From UCB3 sp964415605 (lineage in GTDB: Bacteria; Chloroflexota; Anaerolineae; Epilineales; Epilineaceae): DNA of 14,170 nt. Below are positions 7,605 through 13,955 of the stretch, piece after piece. Positions within the stretch are counted from its first letter, which is position 1, and every line of letters begins with the position of its first letter. Both the position numbers and the translations under genes were made by a program. Where the stretch lies: assembly GCA_964415605.1 (NCBI GenBank), contig CAYQBA010000126.1:1-14170 (forward strand). The letters run 5' to 3'. The notes under the pieces are model-generated. The model had not been told where the DNA came from. It was given only the letters and a program-made list of their open reading frames with translations, and did not search any database.

Positions 7605-9839
7605 CTAGCGGCACGGGATGACCGCGCCGATCTCGGTGTAGATCGCCTGCAGGTCTTCGGCGTTCGGCGCGTACACGAAGTGCGCCGCGTCCGTCGACAC
7701 CTGGCGCAGGAGCACCTGGTCGGCGTCCGACCCGAGGGCGATGGCGAACAGCTCGGTTCGCGCCGCCTTGATGGCATCGGCCGCCGCGATCACGAGCGGC
7801 TGCTGCGACGCCTCCTGCTCGCCGTCGGTGACGAGGATCAGCGACTGCCGCGCCGTCAGCCGGGTGGTCGCGCCCAGCATCTCCCGGCCCTTCTGGAGGC
7901 CGAGGTCGATCCGGGTGCCGCCCGCTTGCGTGGCGGGCAGGCTGTCGAGCGCCGCGAAGACCGCCGCGCGGTCGCCGCTGAGCGGGATGGCCGCGTTGGC
8001 CTGACCGTTGAACCAGACTACGGTCACCTGGGCCTGGGTCAGGCGCCCGGCTGGCAGGAGCAGGTTGACCAACCCCTTGGCCGCGGAGATGGCCGCGTCG
8101 ATCTTGCGGACAGCGCTGCCCGCCGTCGGGTCGCTCATGCTGTTGGACGTGTCGATCACGACGGCGATGTCCACGACCTGGTCCGCCGGCACGCATGGCG
8201 TCGCCGTGGGCGTGGGCTCCGGCCAGAGCTTGTAGGTGATCGGCAGGTAGCCCGGCGCCGGCGTCGGTGTGAAGGTCGGCGTGGCCGTCGGCGTGAAGGT
8301 CGGCGTCGGTGTGAAGGTCGGCGTGGCGGTCGGCGTGTCGGTCGGCGTCGACGTGTTCGTCGGCGTCGGCGTCGGCGCGATCACCTCGATCTGCGCGTCG
8401 GGGAACGGCGCCGAGCCGTTCATGCCTTCGCTGTCGGTCCAGCTCGCCGACGCGGCGACGCTGATCGGCCACAGACCCGCTTCTTGCGGCTGGATCTGGT
8501 AGGTCAACGTCACCGGCGATCCGATGGGCGGCGGCAGGGCCCAGTCCAGGAGCTGGCCCGCGATCGTCACGGTCGGCGGCTGCGCCGAGCCTGGCACGAG
8601 GGCCATGTTGCCCGCGAGCTCGTCGCGGATGTTGAGCGCAGCGATCGTCACCTGCCGCCCGATGGGCAGCACCGAGTCGTACAGGTGCATGAACTCCATC
8701 GTGTCGCCGAGCTTGAGCGCGAACTGGGCCTCGCTGGTCAGCTGGCGCAGCTTGCGCGTGTCGGCGCCGCGCCCGGCGGCCATGGTCACGACCTTGATCT
8801 CGCTGGCGGCCTGGCCGGTCAGCCGCAGGTCGCGCCGGCAGAAGAGGCCGTCGGACAGGATCACGAGGATCTTCACGCGGCTGTTGTCGTTGATGATCCG
8901 CCCGCTGCGGTCGCGCTGGCTGAACATCGTCTGGACGATGCGCATGCCGAGGTCGATCCGCGAGTGCCCGCCGCCCTTGAGGCTGCCGACGCGTGTGCGC
9001 ACGCGCTGGATGTCGTCGGTGAGGTCGACCAGCTTGCTGCCGCGGTCGTTGAACTGCGCGAGGCCGACGCGCAGCTTGCCGCGCTGGACATCGCGCGTGA
9101 TCTCCTGGCGGTCGAGGATCTCGCGGATCTGCTGCTGGACGCCGCGGACGAGGTCCTCCGAGCCGCCCGGCTCGTCGTTGGCGCCGACGCCGCCCTTGGG
9201 CGTCGCCGTCGGGTCGCCTGGACCCGGACCGGGTTGATCGCCGGCGCCGGGCACGGCCTGCCCATCGAGGCCCAGCCATCCCAGGAGCCCGCCCGCGAGC
9301 GGTGGTTGAGGCGGGATGATCGTCGGGTCCGGTCCCGGCCCCGGGCCGGGGCCCGGGCCGGGCTCGCTCCCACCCGGCGTGCCACAGCCCGGCGGGTCGT
9401 CGCCCGGGCGGGAGGCGTCCTTCGTGGGGTCGGGCCCCGGGCCTGGACCAGGACCGGGTTGGAACGGCGGCTGGGGGGGGATCACCGTGGGATCCGGACC
9501 GGGCGCCGTCGGCGTGCCGATGCCCGGCTGCGTGTCGCGCGGGTTGGCGCGCGTCATCGAGGCCGACACGTCGGCCAGGAAGATCAGGTCGATGGGCAGG
9601 ATGTCCGCCGGGCACGTGTGCGTCATCACCAGGGTGGTCTGGGCCGTGTCGCCGAGGATGACCGACCCCGGGTCCACGGACTTGTGAAGACCGACCACGC
9701 ACTTGCTGCCCGCGGGCGGCGTGGGGGTGAGCGCGGCTTGGCCGGACGGCGTGGCGCCGGCCAAAAGGCCGAAGGCCGCGACGGTCAATGCCAGCGGCGT
9801 GGCGCCGAGGAGGAACATCGCGAGGCGATGTTGGAACAT
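7605..9839 (-). CDS. Secreted vWA / DUF11-like / vWA protein with a Pro-Gly insertion in the first vWA domain
   Basis: This protein has 744 residues. The ATG at 9839 is preceded by AAGGAG with a spacing of eight bases. Residues 1-36 are a Sec signal peptide. The conserved C47-x28-C76 leads into vWA1 with MIDAS DVSAS (D90). Residues 97-226 are then a Pro/Gly-rich insertion with two copies of PDPT(V/I)IPPQPP and PG runs, after which the vWA fold resumes (KLRVGLAQFND, residues 255-265; GGGHSRIDLG with Ser at the usual MIDAS Thr; LSDG at D330). The DUF11-like second half follows (IRDELAGNM, LDWAL), then a Thr/Pro linker (about 489-527), GYLPITY, and vWA2 (DTSNS, D563; GTRIDLG; LVTDG) ending IPCR. 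It has no propeller. It is probably an extracellular metal-dependent binding protein. A hairpin at 9911-9944 separates it from 10014-12077, and I could not find a convincing promoter of its own. Confidence 0.93.
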   Translation of the reverse strand: MFQHRLAMFLLGATPLALTVAAFGLLAGATPSGQAALTPTPPAGSKCVVGLHKSVDPGSVILGDTAQTTLVMTHTCPADILPIDLIFLADVSASMTRANPRDTQPGIGTPTAPGPDPTVIPPQPPFQPGPGPGPGPDPTKDASRPGDDPPGCGTPGGSEPGPGPGPGPGPDPTIIPPQPPLAGGLLGWLGLDGQAVPGAGDQPGPGPGDPTATPKGGVGANDEPGGSEDLVRGVQQQIREILDRQEITRDVQRGKLRVGLAQFNDRGSKLVDLTDDIQRVRTRVGSLKGGGHSRIDLGMRIVQTMFSQRDRSGRIINDNSRVKILVILSDGLFCRRDLRLTGQAASEIKVVTMAAGRGADTRKLRQLTSEAQFALKLGDTMEFMHLYDSVLPIGRQVTIAALNIRDELAGNMALVPGSAQPPTVTIAGQLLDWALPPPIGSPVTLTYQIQPQEAGLWPISVAASASWTDSEGMNGSAPFPDAQIEVIAPTPTPTNTSTPTDTPTATPTFTPTPTFTPTATPTFTPTPAPGYLPITYKLWPEPTPTATPCVPADQVVDIAVVIDTSNSMSDPTAGSAVRKIDAAISAAKGLVNLLLPAGRLTQAQVTVVWFNGQANAAIPLSGDRAAVFAALDSLPATQAGGTRIDLGLQKGREMLGATTRLTARQSLILVTDGEQEASQQPLVIAAADAIKAARTELFAIALGSDADQVLLRQVSTDAAHFVYAPNAEDLQAIYTEIGAVIPCR
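8261..8327 (-). repeat. 42-bp-period direct repeat coding the Thr/Pro linker
   Basis: A 25-base stretch at 8261-8285 recurs perfectly at 8303-8327, an offset of 42 bases (14 codons), and the intervening bases are also similar. It codes for the TFTPTPTFTPTATPTFTPTP spacer before the GYLPITY motif. Copy number could change by replication slippage. Confidence 0.85.
9162..9551 (-). repeat. Pro/Gly-rich insertion with internal duplication inside vWA1
   Basis: The segment codes residues 97-226 of the 7605-9839 protein. PDPT(V/I)IPPQPP occurs at 115-125 and 170-180. A third PDPT at 136-139 and two PG runs (128-135 and 160-169) lie between, giving a nearly mirrored block order that points to segmental duplication. 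The DNA is extremely G/C-rich, with ccggg/cccgg palindromes. Its one cysteine (C152) could pair with C334, just after the third MIDAS motif. Confidence 0.8.
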
Positions 9840-9910
9840 GGCTGAGACTCCTTCAAGCGAGGCGGCGGTTCAAATGGTGAAAGTCCCGCGCATTCGTGGG
9901 CGGCCAAGAC

Positions 9911-9944
9911 AGCGGCCGGGTGCAGGCCATCGCACCCGGCCGCT
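9911..9944 (-). terminator. Hairpin downstream of the 10014-12077 gene
   Basis: Perfect 13-bp arms agcggccgggtgc (9911-9923) and gcacccggccgct (9932-9944) enclose an 8-base loop, about 70 bases past the stop codon. The minus-strand transcript continues GTCTTGGCC, so the U-tract is very weak. It may terminate or attenuate transcription before the next vWA gene. Confidence 0.65.
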
Positions 9945-10013
9945 GGAACAGACGATCAGCTCAATCCTGCCCCCAGGCCAGATCAACCAGCCAAGGGAGA
10001 CATGCACATCGCG

Positions 10014-12077
10014 TCAGGATCCGGATCCGACAGCCGCCGGCTCCTCCGCCGGCTCCGGCAGCCAGCTGGCGGGGCCGGGGTCGGGGACGTTGGGCCACAG
10101 ATCCTCCGGCGGGCAGGTGTCGTGCTGCTCGTCGTGGATCTGCTGGTAGATCGAGCGAACCTGCTCGGCGTCCGGCGCCAGGAAGAACATGTCCGGGCGG
10201 CTGGCGCAGCTGGTGAGCAGCTCGACGTCCACCTTGTCGATCAGGTCCCGCGGCTGCGTGTCGGTGGCCCGCTTCGGGAAGCCGACGCCGATCGTGAAGA
10301 CCCGGAAGCCGCGCCCCTTGGCCATCGAGGCCATGCACAGCACCGTGTCCTCCTGGCGGGCGGAGCCCGGGCAGGCCGTGGTCGGGAACGGCACCCGGTT
10401 GGGCAGCCCGTCGGTCAGCATCACCACCGTGGCGATGTTGTCGGGGATCGGCGCCCCGCCCGGGTAGTAGCCCTGACCCAGCTTGCGCAGGTTGTCCGGC
10501 AGCGCCTCGGCGCCCCGCTCGAAGGCCAGGTCCAGGCGCGTGCCGTCGGCGCGGCGCTTGGGCAGGCGGTCGAGGGCGGCCGTCAGCGCGGCGCGGTCGT
10601 TGGTCAGCGCCTGCTCGATCTCGGCGCTGTTGTTGAACCACACGACGGCGACCTGGTCGTGCTGGCCGTGGGCGTTGGGCTCGAGCTTCATCTCGGCGAT
10701 GAGCATGCGGGCGGCCTCGATGACGGCGTCGCGCTTGGGCCGGCCGGCCGAGGTGAGGCGGTCCATGCTGGTCGACATGTCCAGGACCAACGCGACATCG
10801 GTGAACGTGTAGCTGAAGCGCGTCGGGCACTCCTGCCAGATCAGGATCGGCAGGTAGATCGGCAGCACCTTGGGCGTCGGCGTGTTGGTCGGCGTGTTGG
10901 TCGGGGTGTTGGTCGGCGTCGGGCCCACCGTGGGCGTGTTGGTCGGCGTGTTGGTGGGCGTCGGCGGCGGCGGGGTCGGCGGGACCGTGGGCGAGGCCAG
11001 CGGGAAGGGCTGCAGGACCGTGACGAAGGGCACCGGGAAGGTGACCGAGCCGGTCTGGTCCTGGTTGTCGCGGAAGACGCCGGTGGCCTCGACGTTGGTG
11101 GGCCAGTAGCCGACCTCCTTGGGCCGGACCTTGAAGGTGAGGGTGAGGCCCTCCTCGGGGACGTAGTTCTCCTGCCAGGTGAGCTGGTCGGCGGCCGCCG
11201 AGACCGAGGCGGCCGGGACGGCGCTGTCGGTGATGTACTCCATATTGGACGGCAGGGTGTCGACGATGGTGAGCTGTTTGAGGACGAGGGCCTTGATGTC
11301 CTTGCGGATGCGCTCGAAGACGGTGAGCAGGCCGCTGGCGTTCTGGACCTCGAAGTAGTAGCGCGAGGAGCTGGCGGCCTGGCGCATGCACTGGGCATCG
11401 CAGCCGGAGCCGACGCAGACCATGATGACGATGATGCCCTGGGCCTTGGCCTGGCGGGCGGCCTGCAGGACGGGGTCGCAGCCGGCGTTGTTGGAGCCGT
11501 CGGAGAGGACGACCATGACCTCGTTGATGTTGCCGGAGCCCTGGGCCTTGCGGCGACCGGAGAGCAGGACGCGCAGGCCCTCGCGGATGCCGCAGTCGAT
11601 GCAGGTGCCGCCGTTGGCCGGGACGCGGCCGATGCAGCTCTTGGCCTGGCTGGCGATGTTGGTGAGCTGGCACAGGGCCTGGGCGCCGCCGTTGAACTGG
11701 ACGACGCCGACCTGGGTGCCGGGGTTGTTCTTGAGGTCGAGGCGGTCGATGAGCTTCTTGGCGGCGTCCTTCATCTGGCGGTTGGGGTCGCCGGACATCG
11801 AGCCCGAGGCGTCCAGCACCAAGACGATGTGCAGCGGGAGCTGCTGCCCGGCGCACACCGCCTTGATGGTCAGCGTGATGTTGGTCGTCTCACCCAACAG
11901 CAGCACCCGCGGCTGGGCCACCTTCTGGCCGTCGCCCACGCACGTGCTGTTGTTGTTCCCCCCCTGCAGGGCCGCCCGCGTCGCCGGCGACGCCTCCACC
12001 GGCCGCATCGCCGCCAGCGTGCCCATCAGCACCGCCACCACGGCCAACCCGAGTCCCACGGATAAGTACCGGCGCAT
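10014..12077 (-). CDS. Secreted vWA / DUF11-like / vWA protein, cysteine-rich first vWA domain
   Basis: This protein has 687 residues. The ATG at 12077 follows AAGGAG by seven bases; the open frame extends 26 codons further up but without signal-like sequence or ribosome binding site. The signal peptide is MRRYLSVGLGLAVVAVLMG onward, cleaved near residue 30-36. C46-x28-C75 leads to vWA1 with MIDAS DASGS (D89), T158 in GGTCIDCG and D193 in LSDG. This domain has eight cysteines (136, 148, 159, 162, 200, 221, 226, 230) where the paralogs have none or two. The DUF11-like second half (VDTLPSNM, LTWQ, WPTN; about 265-357), a TNTP linker (about 362-403), IYLPILI, and vWA2 (DMSTS, D433; GTRLDLA; LTDGLPNR) follow. 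An acidic, Pro-rich tail closes it after a Cys-Pro-Pro. Codons are strongly C/G-ending and two consensus-like promoters lie upstream, so it may be the most highly expressed member. The ligand is unknown. Confidence 0.93.
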   Translation of the reverse strand: MRRYLSVGLGLAVVAVLMGTLAAMRPVEASPATRAALQGGNNNSTCVGDGQKVAQPRVLLLGETTNITLTIKAVCAGQQLPLHIVLVLDASGSMSGDPNRQMKDAAKKLIDRLDLKNNPGTQVGVVQFNGGAQALCQLTNIASQAKSCIGRVPANGGTCIDCGIREGLRVLLSGRRKAQGSGNINEVMVVLSDGSNNAGCDPVLQAARQAKAQGIIVIMVCVGSGCDAQCMRQAASSSRYYFEVQNASGLLTVFERIRKDIKALVLKQLTIVDTLPSNMEYITDSAVPAASVSAAADQLTWQENYVPEEGLTLTFKVRPKEVGYWPTNVEATGVFRDNQDQTGSVTFPVPFVTVLQPFPLASPTVPPTPPPPTPTNTPTNTPTVGPTPTNTPTNTPTNTPTPKVLPIYLPILIWQECPTRFSYTFTDVALVLDMSTSMDRLTSAGRPKRDAVIEAARMLIAEMKLEPNAHGQHDQVAVVWFNNSAEIEQALTNDRAALTAALDRLPKRRADGTRLDLAFERGAEALPDNLRKLGQGYYPGGAPIPDNIATVVMLTDGLPNRVPFPTTACPGSARQEDTVLCMASMAKGRGFRVFTIGVGFPKRATDTQPRDLIDKVDVELLTSCASRPDMFFLAPDAEQVRSIYQQIHDEQHDTCPPEDLWPNVPDPGPASWLPEPAEEPAAVGSGS
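10879..10956 (-). repeat. 12-bp tandem repeats coding TNTP linker units
   Basis: Units of ggcgtgttggtc stand at 10879-10890 and 10891-10902, with a one-base variant at 10903-10914. Two more copies (the second ending in g) lie at 10933-10956 after an interruption. Each codes the four residues T-N-T-P of the spacer ahead of the IYLPILI motif. Perfect short tandem copies make length variation between strains likely. Confidence 0.88.
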
Positions 12078-12101
12078 GTTGTCTCTCCTTCGGCCACAGT
12101 T

Positions 12102-12148
12102 GAAAGATGTCGACCAGCGGCGCAGGTCTTTCACTGGGGAGCAAGACC
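12102..12148 (-). promoter_or_regulatory. Leader with two mutually exclusive hairpins
   Basis: Two 6-bp stems are visible: gaaaga (12102-12107) with tctttc (12127-12132), and ggtctt (12125-12130) with aagacc (12143-12148). They share bases 12127-12130, so only one can form at a time. They lie in the transcribed leader of the 10014-12077 gene, 12 to 60 bases upstream of its ribosome binding site. The loop of the second stem contains CUCC, which could also pair with the Shine-Dalgarno GGAG. I recognise no known riboswitch class. A regulatory switch is only a possibility. Confidence 0.35.
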
Positions 12149-12190
12149 GCCCCACCGCTCGCGCGACGGCATGCCATGCCGCAGCCCGCG

Positions 12191-12219
12191 ATCCTAATCG
12201 GAGCCGTCCGGAATGTCAA
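12191..12219 (-). promoter_or_regulatory. Proximal promoter (P2) of the 10014-12077 gene
   Basis: On the minus strand, a perfect TTGACA (12214-12219) is followed after 17 bases by TAGGAT (12191-12196, four of six matches to TATAAT). Transcription would start near 12184, giving a leader of about 107 bases. The -35 box overlaps an inverted repeat tgtca-N12-tgaca (12214-12218 and 12231-12235), which might be a regulator site. Confidence 0.65.
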
Positions 12220-12287
12220 GCACGGCAAGCTGACACCCTCACCGATCAAGTCCGGGGCCGCTATCCACGGCGGTACCATTCGGTGTT

Positions 12288-12315
12288 ATTATATCGACGG
12301 CCCGACGGGTGTCAA
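12288..12315 (-). promoter_or_regulatory. Distal promoter (P1) of the 10014-12077 gene
   Basis: On the minus strand, a perfect TTGACA (12310-12315) and a perfect TATAAT (12288-12293) are separated by 16 bases, the strongest sigma-70-type match in the window. The start near 12281 gives a leader of about 200 bases. The same AT-rich spot reads TATTAT on the plus strand (12287-12292), so it may also serve the divergent gene at 12486, although I see no plus-strand -35 box there. The P1 spacer contains CCCGTCG, also present at the 3925-7401 promoter. Confidence 0.75.
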
Positions 12316-12485
12316 GGCAAGTTGCCCGATCTGTCCGGAAGTTTGCGAGGAATGTCAGGTAGCGAGACCCATCCGCAAGCTGGCCGTCGTCAGGTTGACC
12401 GTCACGCCACGGCGCCCTTTGGCGTCCTCTTCCGTGCGGGCCATTTGCCCGGGGTGCGCCGGATCGAACATTCGTTGGGGGGGAA

Positions 12486-13955
12486 ATGATGAACGCGAGG
12501 CCGACCCGTATCCTGCCGTGGGGGCTGGCGCTGGCAATGTGCCTCATGGCCTGGCCGACGCCGCCCTCCGCCGCGGCGCCGCTGACGCAGACCACCGTCG
12601 AGCCGTGCACGATGACCGGCGACAAGGTCGTGTCGCCGGCGCGTATCCGGCTGGGAGAGACGGCCCAGATTCGCCTGACCCTGACCCCACGCTGCCCCCC
12701 GGCCACCTACCGGGCCGTGGACGTCGTCCTGGCCATCGACAGCAGCCGGTCGATGCTCGGGAGCAAGGACACCCAGGCCCGCAAGGCGGCCAGCACCTTC
12801 GTCGACACGCTCGACCTCACGCTCCAGCGCGTCGCGGTCGTCACGTTCGACGGCGACGCCCACCTGACGATCGGCCTCAGCCAGAACGCGACCGCGATCA
12901 AGCAGGCACTGGCCGGCTACCAGCTCGGCAACGGCACCAACATCGCCGGCGCCCTCGACATGGCGTACTACGACATCCTCGAACCCCACGGCCGAGCCGA
13001 CGCCCTCCCCGTCGTCGTGCTGATCAGCGACGGCGACCCCAACCGGCCGGGCAACGGCAACGAGCCCCAGGTCGCCGCCGTCCGAGCGGCCAACTTCGCG
13101 CGCCTCAACGGGACCGTGATCATCACCATCGGCATGGGCACCGATGCCAATCCGGCGTTGCTCAAGCAAATCGCCGGCACCGACGCCAACTACTACTTCG
13201 CGCCCGACGAGACCAAGCTCGAGGAGCTCTACCGCGCCCTGGCGCTCCAGGTGGGCGACGTCGCCCTGCGCGACCTCACGCTCGACGACGACCTCGCACC
13301 GAACATCGACCTCGTCCCCAACACCGCGAGTCCCGCCGCCACCGTCAACGGCCGCCGCCTGACGTGGACCTCGGGCATCGTGCCGAGCGCGGGCCTCACC
13401 TGGGTCTACGAGATCAAGCCCACCCGCATCGGCACCTATCCGACCAACGACAAGGCCATCGCCGGCTTTACCAACGCCGACGGCAAGCCCGGCACGTTCA
13501 CCTTCCCGCAGCCGATCATCACCGTCCTCGATCCCGAGCCCAAGGACCCATCCAGCTGCAACCAGTTCGACGCCTGGACCCTGATGATCCACAGCTTCCC
13601 CGACACCGTCGGCCGCGCCGGCGCCGGCCCCGGCTGCAACAACCAGTTCGACGGCGGCGACTGGGTCGGCGGCGCCCTCCTCCGCCTCCCCGACCTCACC
13701 TACGAGCTGACCGACGCCACCGGCAAGACCCTCCTCTTCCGGGGCAAAGGCGTCCCCGGCCCCGGCCGCGTTGACCAGCGCATCTACGTCCGGATCTGCC
13801 CCGCCCCCCCCTACCGCCTCAAGCTGCTCACCTCCGACCTCGGCGGCTACCAGCCCTGCGCCAACAGCCCCGCCATCCGCGAGATCACCGCCCGCGACTT
13901 CCGTTCCGTCGGCGCCAAGCGCGCCGAGGTCAGGTTCGGCTACGTGCCGCGCTGA
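12486..13955 (+). CDS. Secreted single-vWA protein with DUF11-like sandwich and a distinct cysteine-bearing C-terminal domain
   Basis: This 489-residue protein is transcribed divergently from the other four. Two ATGs stand in tandem (12486 and 12489) behind a run of seven G; the second has the better spacing, so the true start may be one codon later. Residues 1-31 form a Sec signal peptide (C19 in its core does not fit a lipobox). C41-x28-C70 leads to one vWA domain with MIDAS DSSRS (D85), GTNIAGAL and LISDG, then the DUF11-like second half (LDDDLAPN, LTWTS, YPTN; about 262-350). There is no Thr/Pro linker and no second vWA. Residues about 356-489 form a domain not found in the paralogs, with C358, C384, C438 and C458 and a duplicated CNQFD/CNNQFD motif; I do not recognise it. 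It may be a partner of the large proteins or the simplest form of the family. Confidence 0.93.
   Translation: MMNARPTRILPWGLALAMCLMAWPTPPSAAAPLTQTTVEPCTMTGDKVVSPARIRLGETAQIRLTLTPRCPPATYRAVDVVLAIDSSRSMLGSKDTQARKAASTFVDTLDLTLQRVAVVTFDGDAHLTIGLSQNATAIKQALAGYQLGNGTNIAGALDMAYYDILEPHGRADALPVVVLISDGDPNRPGNGNEPQVAAVRAANFARLNGTVIITIGMGTDANPALLKQIAGTDANYYFAPDETKLEELYRALALQVGDVALRDLTLDDDLAPNIDLVPNTASPAATVNGRRLTWTSGIVPSAGLTWVYEIKPTRIGTYPTNDKAIAGFTNADGKPGTFTFPQPIITVLDPEPKDPSSCNQFDAWTLMIHSFPDTVGRAGAGPGCNNQFDGGDWVGGALLRLPDLTYELTDATGKTLLFRGKGVPGPGRVDQRIYVRICPAPPYRLKLLTSDLGGYQPCANSPAIREITARDFRSVGAKRAEVRFGYVPR

Noticed and set aside
7257..9845. Plus-strand open frame of about 860 codons and the overlapping minus-strand frame at 7597-9702
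   Set aside because: Both are low-complexity shadows of the 7605-9839 gene, with strings of Arg/Pro/Gly and no recognisable fold.
10879..10956. Regular 12-base repeats resembling a CRISPR-like array
   Set aside because: The units are in-frame coding for Thr-Asn-Thr-Pro, have no unique spacers and lie within a clear gene.
12078..12160. Known riboswitch (for example cyclic-di-GMP or cobalamin) in the leader of the 10014-12077 gene
   Set aside because: I found stem-loops but none of the conserved core sequences of those classes, so only a generic structured leader is reported.
12395..12425. Plus-strand promoter with TTGACC at 12395-12400 for the 12486 gene
   Set aside because: The -35 match is good, but 16-18 bases downstream there is only CTTTGG/TTTGGC/TTGGCG, not an acceptable -10 box.
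12486..12560. Lipoprotein signal around Cys19 (LAMC) in the divergent protein
   Set aside because: Met at the -1 position does not fit the lipobox and the hydrophobic core continues past the Cys. A standard signal peptide ending near AAA is more likely.
410..13955. MoxR/vWA, chelatase or TerY-type intracellular vWA system
   Set aside because: No ATPase partner is present, and all five proteins have export signals and paired cysteines, so they act outside the cytoplasm.
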